Of a stretch of DNA of 64,000 nt, positions 18,501 to 27,796 are shown one piece after another (the stretch's first letter is position 1; each line of letters starts with the position of its first letter). Position numbers and translations under genes: made by a program. The notes beneath the pieces are model-generated. The model was not told the origin of the DNA. It did no database searches and saw only the letters and a program-made list of their open reading frames with translations. The stretch comes from Microbulbifer pacificus (lineage in GTDB: Bacteria; Pseudomonadota; Gammaproteobacteria; Pseudomonadales; Cellvibrionaceae): assembly GCF_033723955.1 (NCBI RefSeq), contig NZ_CP137555.1, positions 2,286,001 to 2,350,000 of the forward strand, written 5' to 3'.

Positions 18501-18764
18501 TTACAGGTCCTGCTCGGACAGGAATACCGGCGCCGGCGCAGCGCGGCGCACAGGCTCGTCTTCCGGCTCGTCGAGGATGCTGGCGTCCACGAAGCCCTCT
18601 TCGATTTCGCGCAGGGCGATCACGGTGGGCTTGTCATTTTCTTCCGGCACAAAGGGGTCGCGGCCACCGGTGGCGATCTGACGGGCGCGCTTGCTGCCCA
18701 CAATCACCAGCTCAAAGCGGTTGTCTACGTGGTCGAGGCAATCTTCAACGGTAATACGTGCCAT
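18501..18764 (-). CDS. rpoZ: RNA polymerase omega subunit
   Basis: 87 residues from ATG 18764 ([20 protein letters not shown]), with the conserved ARQIATGG and PTVIALREI blocks. Omega assists assembly of the beta-prime subunit and carries one ppGpp site, fitting its place between gmk and spoT. The C-terminal tail beyond residue 65 is Pro/Glu-rich and variable. The stop is 58 bp before the spoT start. Confidence 0.97.
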   Translation of the reverse strand: MARITVEDCLDHVDNRFELVIVGSKRARQIATGGRDPFVPEENDKPTVIALREIEEGFVDASILDEPEDEPVRRAAPAPVFLSEQDL

Positions 18765-18925
18765 ATATCTTCTGTTCCAGTGTGGGTTCGCCCGGTTGGG
18801 CAAAATTGGCGAATTCTGTTGTCCGCAGGGAGTAGCCCGGACGGATTGGGGGTAGCTATTCTACCGGACCGCGCGGTGTACGCAAATCGAACAGTCGACA
18901 AGACTGGTGCTTTCTGGCGGTTTAG

Positions 18926-19048
18926 TGGCGGCGTCGCTACCGGGAACAGCCTCGTGAGACACGCCGTGAATCCATCCCTGGGGGCTCTGCACCGCCATCC
19001 ATGGCGGTGAAGGTCTCACAAGACTGTTCCCGGCATCGACGCCTTCGC
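18926..19048 (+). repeat. Three-way-junction palindromic element, copy B (subfamily I)
   Basis: Outer arms 18930-18959 and 19014-19043 pair over 30 bp with four mismatches. Inside are TCCA-TCCC-TGGG and a second hairpin ACCGCC-ATCCAT-GGCGGT (18991-19008). The foot of the stem has CTACCG on the left facing CGGCATC on the right, the fixed mismatch of subfamily I. It fills most of the 310-bp gmk-rpoZ spacer and points against the direction of transcription. Confidence 0.88.
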
Positions 19049-19074
19049 AGAGAGTTCAGCCTGCTTGGTGTGTG

Positions 19075-19884
<810 letters not shown>

Positions 19885-19930
19885 TCAACCCGAACTTTGG
19901 GGAAGCCCGGGCTACTGCGGATTCCTAGCG

Positions 19931-21175
19931 TTAATGACTAACGGAGGTGACTGTATCGTCTTTGCGCGCAAAAACCAACCGCCACCACAGCGCAGCGCTG
20001 ACCAGGCTGTAGCCGGCTACCGCCGCCCAAATTGCCTGGGGCAACAGCGGCAAGGCTGCGAACAGTGCGATCAAACGGCCCAGCTCCCACAGTCGGGTGC
20101 GCCCCTCACCATCCAGGATGCGCCCGTTCACCACCAACCCCACAACAAGCATCAGCACCAGCAGCGCGGTGGTGCCGTAGCCCAGTGTTTTGCTGTACTG
20201 CAGCAGCGCGAGCGTGGCCGCGGAGTAAATCAGGTGTTGTGCCAGTGCGTACCAGCGCAGGCCGCGCGCAATGGTCGGGTCGAAACGGTGGAAGTTGTCG
20301 AGGTCTCCGCTCGGCACCGGCATCGCCGCCTCTGCATCCGCCGGCCGATAGCCGGTGGCGCGGAACCACAGGGTGAGTTTTTCCTTCCAGTTCTTGGTGT
20401 ACACCGCGTCCAGCCACATGCGCCGGAAGTGTTGCAGGTTGGCGGCCAGTGGATCGAAGGTATTGAGCGGCTTGCGCACCCCGTAGATACAGGGCTCTTC
20501 AGTCAGCTCCTCCTGATAAGTACCAAATAAACGATCCCAGATAATCAGCACGCCACCGTAATTGCGGTCCACATACACCTTGTTCTGGGCGTGGTGCACC
20601 CGGTGGTTGGAGGGGGTAACGAGAATCCACTCCATCCAACGCACCTTGGGGAATTTCTGGGTGTGCACCCAGAACTGGTAGATCAGGTCGATGGCACCGG
20701 CGGTGACCAGCAGTTCCCACGGCATGCCGATCAGCAGCAGCGGCAGATAGAAGATCCAGCCTAGTGGTACCAGGTCACTGGACTGGCGCAGTGCGGTGGT
20801 GAGGTTGTAGTCCTCACTCTGGTGGTGCACCAGGTGCTCGGCCCAGAAGATGTTGATCTCGTGGCTGATGCGGTGCTTCCAGTAGTAGCAGAAGTCGTAG
20901 GCAATGACCGCCAGCACCAGGTGCCAGGGATTCTCCAGCGACCAGCTGATGCCGAGGCTCTGGTAAACCGGCTGCAGCCACTGGTACAGCGGGATGTAGA
21001 TAAGCACCAGGATGCCCACCCGCACCAGGCCGAGAATGCGGCTCAGGATTCCGGCGCCGAGGCTGCCGATGGCATCGTTGAGGCGGTAAAGCCCCCAGCC
21101 GCGCCAGCGGTCCAGCGCGAGTTCGATCAGTACGGCGAGCAGGAAAAACGGAATGGCGGCAGTGACGAGTCCCAC
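19931..21175 (-). CDS. Sterol desaturase / fatty acid hydroxylase family membrane protein
   Basis: 414 residues with hydrophobic segments at the N-terminus (about 5-22, 52-72, 85-98), mid-region and C-terminus. The three histidine boxes of the superfamily are present: HRISH (101-105), HLVHH (114-118) and HRVHH (191-195), which bind a di-iron centre. An extra C-terminal module of about 120 residues carries three more hydrophobic segments. It probably hydroxylates or desaturates a lipid in the membrane; the substrate is unknown. The start is GTG 21175 with GAGG five bases upstream. First gene of the block that separates gmk from yicC. Confidence 0.9.
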   Translation of the reverse strand: MGLVTAAIPFFLLAVLIELALDRWRGWGLYRLNDAIGSLGAGILSRILGLVRVGILVLIYIPLYQWLQPVYQSLGISWSLENPWHLVLAVIAYDFCYYWKHRISHEINIFWAEHLVHHQSEDYNLTTALRQSSDLVPLGWIFYLPLLLIGMPWELLVTAGAIDLIYQFWVHTQKFPKVRWMEWILVTPSNHRVHHAQNKVYVDRNYGGVLIIWDRLFGTYQEELTEEPCIYGVRKPLNTFDPLAANLQHFRRMWLDAVYTKNWKEKLTLWFRATGYRPADAEAAMPVPSGDLDNFHRFDPTIARGLRWYALAQHLIYSAATLALLQYSKTLGYGTTALLVLMLVVGLVVNGRILDGEGRTRLWELGRLIALFAALPLLPQAIWAAVAGYSLVSAALWWRLVFARKDDTVTSVSH

Positions 21176-21342
21176 GGGTACCTCGGAATTTGACTATATC
21201 GTTATCGTTGTTCTGACCTCGCGGGTAATGTTGCCACAGGCCGCAACATGAACAATGTCCACGAGAGACCGGATTCCGAAATCCGTACGCTATTTTCCAC
21301 CACTTACCGATTTCAAAGACCCACAGACCATCGGGAGCCACC

Positions 21343-22350
21343 ATGATCAACGCTTATGCCGCCGACAGCGCCGGTGCCGAACTCAAACCCTTCCGTTACG
21401 ACCCCGGCCAGCTGAACCCGGACCAGGTGGAAATCGCGGTGGAATACTGCGGCCTCTGCCACAGCGACGTGAGTGTGGTGAATGACGAGTGGGGCATGAC
21501 CGCCTACCCGGTGGTGCCCGGGCACGAAGTGGTCGGTCGCATCACCGCCCTGGGCGAGGGCGTGACCCACCTGAAAAAAGACCAGCGTGTGGGTCTCGGT
21601 TGGCACTCGGGCTTCTGTGGCCACTGCGGCGAGTGCGACACCGGCAACCAGAATCTCTGTGCCCAGGCCCAGCCCACCATCATCGGCCACCACGGCGGCT
21701 TTGCCGACAAGGTGCGGGCCAGCGCCGACAGCGTGGTACCGATACCCGACGGGCTCGATCCGAAAGTCGCCGGCCCTCTGTTCTGTGCCGGTATCACCGT
21801 GTACAACCCGCTGGTGCAGTTCAATATCAAACCCAACAGCCGCGCCGCGGTGATCGGCATTGGTGGTCTCGGCCATCTGGCGTTGCAGTTCCTGAATGCG
21901 TGGGGTTGCGATGTCACCGCATTTACCTCGAGCGACAGCAAGCGCGACGAGGCCCTGGAGCTGGGGGCGCAACACACCCTGAACAGTCGCGACCCGGAGG
22001 CGCTGAAAGCCGCCGCCGGCCAGTTCGACCTGATCATCTCCACGGTCAACGTAAAGCTGGACTGGAATACCTATCTCGCGACACTGAAACCCCGCGGCCG
22101 CCTGCATTTTGTGGGCGCCACCACGGCACCGCTGGATCTGAATGTGTTCAACCTGCTGATGGCCCAGCGCCAGGTCTCGGGATCCCCCGTGGGCAGCCCC
22201 GCCACCATCGCCGACATGCTCGAATTTGCCGTGCGCCACAACATTGCGCCGAAAGTGGAGCACTTCCCGATGAGTAAGGTGAATGAGGCATTTGCGCGCC
22301 TGCATAGCGGTGAAGCGCGCTATCGGATCGTGCTGGAGGCGGGAAAATAA
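21343..22350 (+). CDS. Zinc-dependent NAD(P) alcohol dehydrogenase (YahK/CAD-like MDR)
   Basis: 335 residues. Catalytic zinc ligands Cys39, His61-Glu62; structural zinc cysteines Cys92, Cys95, Cys98 and Cys106; dinucleotide motif GIGGLGHLA near residue 172. The closest subgroup by motif is the cinnamyl-alcohol/YahK aldehyde reductase branch, which generally prefers NADPH and reduces aldehydes. It is divergent from the hydroxylase gene (167-bp gap) and ends at a terminator shared with the subtilase. Confidence 0.93.
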   Translation: MINAYAADSAGAELKPFRYDPGQLNPDQVEIAVEYCGLCHSDVSVVNDEWGMTAYPVVPGHEVVGRITALGEGVTHLKKDQRVGLGWHSGFCGHCGECDTGNQNLCAQAQPTIIGHHGGFADKVRASADSVVPIPDGLDPKVAGPLFCAGITVYNPLVQFNIKPNSRAAVIGIGGLGHLALQFLNAWGCDVTAFTSSDSKRDEALELGAQHTLNSRDPEALKAAAGQFDLIISTVNVKLDWNTYLATLKPRGRLHFVGATTAPLDLNVFNLLMAQRQVSGSPVGSPATIADMLEFAVRHNIAPKVEHFPMSKVNEAFARLHSGEARYRIVLEAGK

Positions 22351-22365
22351 ACCGCGGGAAAAGCC

Positions 22366-22396
22366 GCAAAAAAGGCCGGCGAATGCCGGCCAAGCT
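22366..22396. terminator. Hairpin between convergent genes
   Basis: GGCCGGC-GAAT-GCCGGCC stem at 22375-22392, preceded by an A-run that serves as the U-run for minus-strand transcripts; weak on the plus strand. Confidence 0.65.
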
Positions 22397-22442
22397 AAGG
22401 GCGGAGTATTAGTCGATCAGAAACGGGTAAATCCCAGCCCGG

Positions 22443-24233
22443 TCAGGGTGTCGCCTCTGCCTGCAGGGTAACCCCGGAATAGGCGGTGTAACCGCGGATA
22501 CTGATGTACCAGGTGCCCGCCGCCGGGCTACTGAAATTGCAGCTCTCGGTGTTGCCGGTGAGATAGGGGCGGCAGTCGTAGTTGCCGGTGGTGGGCTGGG
22601 CGCCGTAACGCACGTAAAGGTCGGCGTCACCACTGCCACCGTACATGCTGACATCCAGGGTGGAAATCCCCGCATCTACGTCCAGGGTGAAGTGCTTCCA
22701 GCTGCGGCGACTGCCCGACAATCCGGTCTCCGTCCAGCCGCTCGCCTCACCGCTGCCACCACTGCTTCCGCCGCTGCTACTTCCGCCGCTACTACTGCTG
22801 CTACTTCCTCCGCCGGATGCATAGGCCACGGCCGCGGCGGCGTCGACAATACCGCTACCGCATTGGCTGCAGGTGGCGGGGAAGCTGCGGGCTGTACTTT
22901 TGAGAATGCTTTCCACACTGTCCGGGGTCAGGCTTCCGTCCACCGAATAGAGCAGCGCTGCGGCACCGGATACGTGGGGCGTCGCCATACTGGTGCCCTG
23001 GTAGTAGGCGTAGACGTCGCTACCCGGCGTGGTGGTGCCGTTGTTCAGGGTGGACAGCACACCATTTGCACTAACTGAGGTATCACCGCCGGGAGCCGCC
23101 ACATCCACCACGCTGCCGTAGTTGGAATACCAGGCGCGGCCGCCACTGCGATCCACGGAAGCCACGGTGACCACGCCGGAGCAGTTGGCGGGGGTGGCGC
23201 TGGATGCGTTGGTATTGGAGTTGCCCGCGGCCACCACCACGGTAGCACCCAAGCTGCGTGCGGTGTTGATGGCGTTTTGGGTCGTACTACCACAGCTGCC
23301 GCTGCCACCCAGGGACAGGCTCAGCACTTTGGCCGGATAGGGGTTGCTGGGCACACCGGAAACCGAACCGCCTGCACCCCAGATAATCGCGTCGGCGATA
23401 TCCGAGGTGTAGCCGCCGCAACGGCCGAGCACGCGCACCGGCACCACTTTGGCCTTGTAGGCCACACCTGCAACACCGGTACCGTTGTTGGAAACCGCGG
23501 CAATGGTGCCGGCGACATGAGTGCCGTGCCAGCTGGAGTTGGTGGCCTGCCAGCCGGTGGCGCAGTCGTTGGTGGAAGTCCAATCACCGGGGTCCGAGGC
23601 ATCCGAGTCGCGGCCATCGCCGTCACGGGACACGAAGGTGTCGGAGATCATGTCGTATCCGGGCAGGATATTCGCCGCCAGGTCCGCATGGGGGCGGTAG
23701 CCGGTATCAATCACTGCCACTACCACACCCTCCCCCTGTGTGGTATCCCAGGCTGCCGGCAGGTTCAGGCCGCCCGCAGATTCATAGTAATGCCACTGAT
23801 TGCTGTAGTAGGTATCGTTGGGGGTGGCCAGTGCATGCATCATCAGATCCGGTTCTGCGTACTCCACTTCGGTGTCCTGCTGCAGGCGGCTGATGATGGC
23901 ATCGAGTTCCGATTTGCTGGTGCGTTTTTCCAGTTTCAGCAACTGCGCGCCGGTAGCAAGACGGCGCATTTGCTGGAAGCGGTGGCCGGCTGTCTGGGCC
24001 GTGCGATCGAGAGCGGTCTGTGACATGGCGGCGGCATTGGCGCCCGCCATGGAATTTTTGTATTTGACGATAATGCGATCCGTCACCACTTCCGCCGGCG
24101 CAACCGCCATGGCGGACAACTCGGGTTCCACCGCATACGCGGTAAAACTCGCGCCAAATGTGGCACTGAAAAGCAGAGTCGCCGCGCCGAGCACGGCGCC
24201 GGGGCGTTTTTTCACAAATGCTGAAAATTTCAT
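22443..24233 (-). CDS. Secreted subtilisin-like serine protease (S8) with PPC domain
   Basis: 596 residues. Signal peptide at about 1-34 (ends TAYA), an I9-type propeptide (about 50-135), then the subtilase catalytic domain with Asp176 (VIDTGYRPH), His236 (WHGTHVAG), oxyanion Asn338 (AAGNS) and Ser415 (GTSMATPHVSG). A Gly/Ser linker (around 470-495) leads to a pre-peptidase C-terminal (PPC) beta-sandwich of about 90 residues. This is an extracellular protease of the type common in marine polymer degraders. A single gene with an AT-rich upstream region of almost 400 bp. Confidence 0.95.
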   Translation of the reverse strand: MKFSAFVKKRPGAVLGAATLLFSATFGASFTAYAVEPELSAMAVAPAEVVTDRIIVKYKNSMAGANAAAMSQTALDRTAQTAGHRFQQMRRLATGAQLLKLEKRTSKSELDAIISRLQQDTEVEYAEPDLMMHALATPNDTYYSNQWHYYESAGGLNLPAAWDTTQGEGVVVAVIDTGYRPHADLAANILPGYDMISDTFVSRDGDGRDSDASDPGDWTSTNDCATGWQATNSSWHGTHVAGTIAAVSNNGTGVAGVAYKAKVVPVRVLGRCGGYTSDIADAIIWGAGGSVSGVPSNPYPAKVLSLSLGGSGSCGSTTQNAINTARSLGATVVVAAGNSNTNASSATPANCSGVVTVASVDRSGGRAWYSNYGSVVDVAAPGGDTSVSANGVLSTLNNGTTTPGSDVYAYYQGTSMATPHVSGAAALLYSVDGSLTPDSVESILKSTARSFPATCSQCGSGIVDAAAAVAYASGGGSSSSSSGGSSSGGSSGGSGEASGWTETGLSGSRRSWKHFTLDVDAGISTLDVSMYGGSGDADLYVRYGAQPTTGNYDCRPYLTGNTESCNFSSPAAGTWYISIRGYTAYSGVTLQAEATP

Positions 24234-24532
24234 GGTTGAGAATTTCTCCTTGATTATTTTTATCGGCGGAGCTGGATAGGACCGCCGGTAATCACACCAC
24301 GGAACTCCTGAGCGGTGACCCCGGAAATCTGCCTGGCAATTTTGTTGTGGTCTTCTTTTCGGGGTACTGGTTTGACGATGGGAAAGGCCGCGCCCACAGT
24401 AAAAAGGGAAGGTAATGTTTTGTAATTTGCGCCAAATTTAGAAATTAATTGGTGCTGACGTTCTCTTTATGGAAAATTTTGCTAAAGGGTTCTCGTTTTT
24501 CGATGGCGCGCAGGAGTCTGGTTCCTGACAAT
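24234..24532. other. Upstream region of the subtilase gene
   Basis: About 300 bp, AT-richer than the surroundings, with no open frame of note. It should contain the subtilase promoter and any regulatory sites; an AGGAGAAATT ribosome site lies just before the ATG. No repeat recognised. Confidence 0.5.
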
Positions 24533-24565
24533 AAAAAAGGCCGCAACTATTGCGGCTTTTTTTTT
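24533..24565. terminator. Intrinsic terminator after the glycosyltransferase gene
   Basis: Stem GCCGCAA/TTGCGGC with a three-base loop, flanked by runs of A and T on both sides. In the minus direction it follows the glycosyltransferase stop by about 55 bp. Confidence 0.85.
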
Positions 24566-24620
24566 GAAATGATTGGAGAGATCAGCCTTGGGTCGCAGGT
24601 GGGCAACATAAAAACATGCT

Positions 24621-25856
24621 CTACATGTCCGCCAACTTGTTTTTGGCCTCGATCCAGCGGCTCATAAATTCCTCGGCGCGATGTTCGGTGCGCCGCAAAA
24701 TGCGCCCCCAGATATTACGGTTGCGATGTTCTTGCAGATTTTCCGCGATGCTCTCGAGGCGCGCGATAAACGCAGCGGCATGGTGCTCGTAAAAAAATTC
24801 AGATGCCAGCGCCTGTTGCCCGGCATCGCGCGCGCCGAGCCAAGCGGTTTGGTTTTGATATAGCTGCGCCGTGGTTGCGGCAAACTGATCGGGGTTGTCG
24901 CTCAGTACATAACCCCAGGCATCCGCAGGGGCCATGGATTCGGCGCCAATGGGGGTAGTGACCGTCGGTGTGCCGCTGAGCCAGCCATCGAGAATCTTGC
25001 CCTTTTGCCCGGCACCGAAACGCAGCGGTGCCAGGTTCAGTCGGTAGCGCGCAAGGGTGGCGAGCGCATCGTCGGTGCGCCCGTGTACCCGAAAGCCCGT
25101 CGCCGGGTCGCTGAGTCGATGCATCGCGTGATCCGAGTAGGCGCCGTACACATGGCACTCGACACCGGGCAGCAGCCGGTGCAGCTGCGGCCAGACCTGC
25201 TCGGCAAACCAGATGGTGGCATCGCGATTCGGCGCGTGCTTGAAGCCGCCGATCATCGCCAGGTGTTGGCGTTCATCGAAGCCCGGCAGAGTTTTCAAAT
25301 CTGGCAGTTGCTTCACCAGAAACGGCAGGTAGTGCAGTAGCCAGTCGGGCAGGCAGAAGTGCTGTTTCAGCAGTTCCACCTCGACCCGCGAGATCATCAG
25401 CGTGAGATCGCAGCGCGCCATGGCGGCGATCTCGCGCTCGGCGATGGGGTGAAACAGGTTTAGCGGCTGGCCGTGTTTGAGTGCTTCATGGCGCGCCTCG
25501 CGCAGGCTGTGGAAATCGCTGGTGTCGAGTACTGTAACCGCGTGCGGGCACTGCTCGCGCATCCGCCAGCCAAACTGCTCCTCCATCATGAAGCGGTCGT
25601 AGATCACCAACATTGGATTCAGCGCGCGCACCCAGTCATCGAAGCCACTGTCGTTGACCTCGATCTGGTGCTCGCCGTAACCGGTTTTGGCCTGAAAGGG
25701 TGTGGGCTGCGCCGGGCTCGCGATCTCTATTTCGTAGCCCGCCTCGGCGAGCAGCTCGAGAATATCCAGCGTGCGGCGACCGGCGGCGGTGGAAGCGGGC
25801 TCGGGCCAGTGCTTGGCCAGTAGCAAGGTTCGTTTGGTGGGCGCGTCGCGGTACAT
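24621..25856 (-). CDS. Glycosyltransferase (GT4-like fold)
   Basis: 411 residues from the ATG at 25856 with AAGGA upstream. N-terminal Rossmann-like half with TLLLAKHWPEPASTAAGRR, the typical start of GT-B enzymes; a C-terminal half with MIGGFKHAPNRDA, VHGRTDDALATLARY and LAPLRFGAGQKGKILDGWLSG, the nucleotide-sugar binding region of family 1/4 transferases. The donor and acceptor are unknown. No membrane segment. It lies 22 bp behind yicC on the same strand, so it is probably co-transcribed with it. Confidence 0.85.
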   Translation of the reverse strand: MYRDAPTKRTLLLAKHWPEPASTAAGRRTLDILELLAEAGYEIEIASPAQPTPFQAKTGYGEHQIEVNDSGFDDWVRALNPMLVIYDRFMMEEQFGWRMREQCPHAVTVLDTSDFHSLREARHEALKHGQPLNLFHPIAEREIAAMARCDLTLMISRVEVELLKQHFCLPDWLLHYLPFLVKQLPDLKTLPGFDERQHLAMIGGFKHAPNRDATIWFAEQVWPQLHRLLPGVECHVYGAYSDHAMHRLSDPATGFRVHGRTDDALATLARYRLNLAPLRFGAGQKGKILDGWLSGTPTVTTPIGAESMAPADAWGYVLSDNPDQFAATTAQLYQNQTAWLGARDAGQQALASEFFYEHHAAAFIARLESIAENLQEHRNRNIWGRILRRTEHRAEEFMSRWIEAKNKLADM

Positions 25857-25878
25857 CTGGTCGCGGTCCTTGTGTCCG

Positions 25879-26748
25879 TTACTCGATGTTCTGCACCTGC
25901 TCGCGCATCTGTTCAATCAGCACCTTCAACTCCACCGCCGCCTGGGTGGTATCGGTCACCACCGCTTTTGACGACAGGGTATTCGCCTCGCGGTTGAATT
26001 CCTGCATCAGGAAATCCAGGCGGCGGCCGATGGGACCTCCGTTTTTCAGCACGCGGCGGGTTTCGGTGATGTGGGCATCCAGGCGGTCGAGTTCCTCATC
26101 GACATCGGCCTTCTGTGCCAGCAGCGCAATTTCCTGCTCGATACGGTCCTTGTCGATTTCTTCCAGCAGTTCCTGCAAACGGCTTTTCAGTTTTTCCCGC
26201 TGGTTTTGCAGTATCTGCGGCAGCAGTGCGCGCACCGTGGTGACCTGTTCGCTGATGCCTTTGATACGCGCTTCGATAAAGCCGGCGAGTTCCGCGCCCT
26301 CGCGCTCGCGGTTTTCCACCACCTGGGCCAGCGCCTGCCGGAAGCCTTCGAGGATAGCGCTGGCCTGTTCGTCCGCATTGGTTTCCGGTTCGGCAATCAC
26401 CCCCGGCCACTTCAGCACTTCCAGCGGGTTCAGCGGCTGGCTCTCCGGTGCCACCTGCTTGGCGGCCTTGACCAGCTCGTCCACCAGCGCCTGATTGATC
26501 TGCAGACCGGCCACTTCACCGCTGTTGGCCTTGAGGTTGAGGCTCATCTCCACCTTGCCGCGGTTCAGGGTGTTGCGCAGCAGTTCGCGCAGCTTGGGCT
26601 CCAGTGCGCGGGCCGCTTCCGGCAGGCGGAAGTGCGGCTCAAGGTAGCGATGGTTGACCGAGCGCATCTCCCACACCGCGGTGCCGGTGGAGTAATTGAC
26701 TTCCGCGCGCCCGAAGGCGGTCATACTGCGCACTTTGTTGTTAGCCAT
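25879..26748 (-). CDS. yicC: YicC family endoribonuclease
   Basis: 289 residues, from MANNKVRSMTAFGRAEV, the family start. Conserved blocks include EMRSVNHRYLEPHFRLPE near the N-terminus and GGPIGRRLDFLMQEFNREANTLSSK near the C-terminus (DUF1732). E. coli YicC is an endoribonuclease that cleaves small RNAs such as RyhB. It is divergent from rph, as in enterobacteria. The frame extends to 26793 but the added 15 residues are unlike the family. Confidence 0.95.
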   Translation of the reverse strand: MANNKVRSMTAFGRAEVNYSTGTAVWEMRSVNHRYLEPHFRLPEAARALEPKLRELLRNTLNRGKVEMSLNLKANSGEVAGLQINQALVDELVKAAKQVAPESQPLNPLEVLKWPGVIAEPETNADEQASAILEGFRQALAQVVENREREGAELAGFIEARIKGISEQVTTVRALLPQILQNQREKLKSRLQELLEEIDKDRIEQEIALLAQKADVDEELDRLDAHITETRRVLKNGGPIGRRLDFLMQEFNREANTLSSKAVVTDTTQAAVELKVLIEQMREQVQNIE

Positions 26749-26885
26749 ACTGCCGTGCTCCAGAAATGCTGGGTGGTAGAAAAAGAGCGGCAAAGCATAG
26801 CACAGGGTGATTGCCGGTTTTGCTGGCTATAATGGCCGGCCGTGAAGGATTCCGTTATCCCATTCCAGAAAACATGAGGTGTTAT

Positions 26886-27605
26886 ATGCAGCGACCGAGC
26901 GGCCGCAAACCAGAGCAACTGCGCGATGTGCGCATTACCCGCCATTACACCCGCCATGCGGAGGGTTCTGTACTGGTGGAATTCGGCGATACCAAGGTGC
27001 TCTGCAATGCGTCGGTTGAGGCGGACATTCCGCGTTTCCTGCGCGGCAAGGGTAGCGGCTGGATTACCGCGGAATACGGCATGCTGCCCCGCTCCACCGG
27101 TTCCCGCATGGGCCGTGAGGCGGCGCGCGGCAAACAGGGCGGGCGCACGGTGGAGATACAGCGTCTTATCGGTCGCTCCCTGCGCGCGGCGGTGGACCTG
27201 AAGCTGCTGGGCGAGCACCAGATCACCATCGACTGCGATGTGATCCAGGCGGATGGCGGCACCCGCACCGCGTCCATCACCGGTGCCTGCGTGGCGCTGG
27301 TGGATGCGCTGCGCTACATGCAGCGGGAGAAAATGATCGATACCGATCCGCTGAAAAACATGGTGGCGGCGATTTCCGTCGGCATTTACAACGGGGTGCC
27401 GGTACTGGACCTGGATTACCCGGAAGACAGCAACGCCGACACCGACATGAACCTGGTGATGGCGGAAGATGGCGGCATGATCGAGGTGCAGGGTACCGCG
27501 GAAGGTGCGCCATTTACCGAGCAGCAGTTTGCGGAAATGCTGGCGCTGGGCAAGGCGGGCATCAACGAGTTGATCGCGCTGCAGAAACAGGCGCTGGCGG
27601 AGTAA
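26886..27605 (+). CDS. rph: Ribonuclease PH
   Basis: 239 residues from [17 protein letters not shown], matching family length. RNase PH motifs [18 protein letters not shown] and [19 protein letters not shown] are intact, as are the phosphate-binding arginines. It trims tRNA 3' ends phosphorolytically. In some E. coli K-12 strains rph is frameshifted and depresses pyrE, which follows it; here rph is intact and separated from pyrE by the TPR gene and crc. Confidence 0.97.
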   Translation: MQRPSGRKPEQLRDVRITRHYTRHAEGSVLVEFGDTKVLCNASVEADIPRFLRGKGSGWITAEYGMLPRSTGSRMGREAARGKQGGRTVEIQRLIGRSLRAAVDLKLLGEHQITIDCDVIQADGGTRTASITGACVALVDALRYMQREKMIDTDPLKNMVAAISVGIYNGVPVLDLDYPEDSNADTDMNLVMAEDGGMIEVQGTAEGAPFTEQQFAEMLALGKAGINELIALQKQALAE

Positions 27606-27664
27606 TTCAGGGATCGCCAGCCACGGCTAAATTAATCGGGCGCGCGGGCGCCAACATCGGAAAT

Positions 27665-27709
27665 CAGGCAGGCCTTGCCACCACGGGGTGGTCGAGTCCC
27701 GCCTGTTTT
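27665..27709 (+). terminator. Possible terminator after rph
   Basis: An imperfect long hairpin (CAGGCAGGCC… pairing with …CCCGCCTG) followed by TTTT. The stem has several mismatches, so this is tentative. Confidence 0.4.
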
Positions 27710-27796
27710 GTCATAGGCTTCTCTCACATACCCCCGGGGTGGATTGCGTCCCGGAAGATGATTCCAGAATCGATAACAGGGATAGTGAGAGAGCCG

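Noticed and set aside
17189..18754. 521-codon plus-strand frame opposite spoT and rpoZ
   Set aside because: Shadow of conserved genes; no start site or domain.
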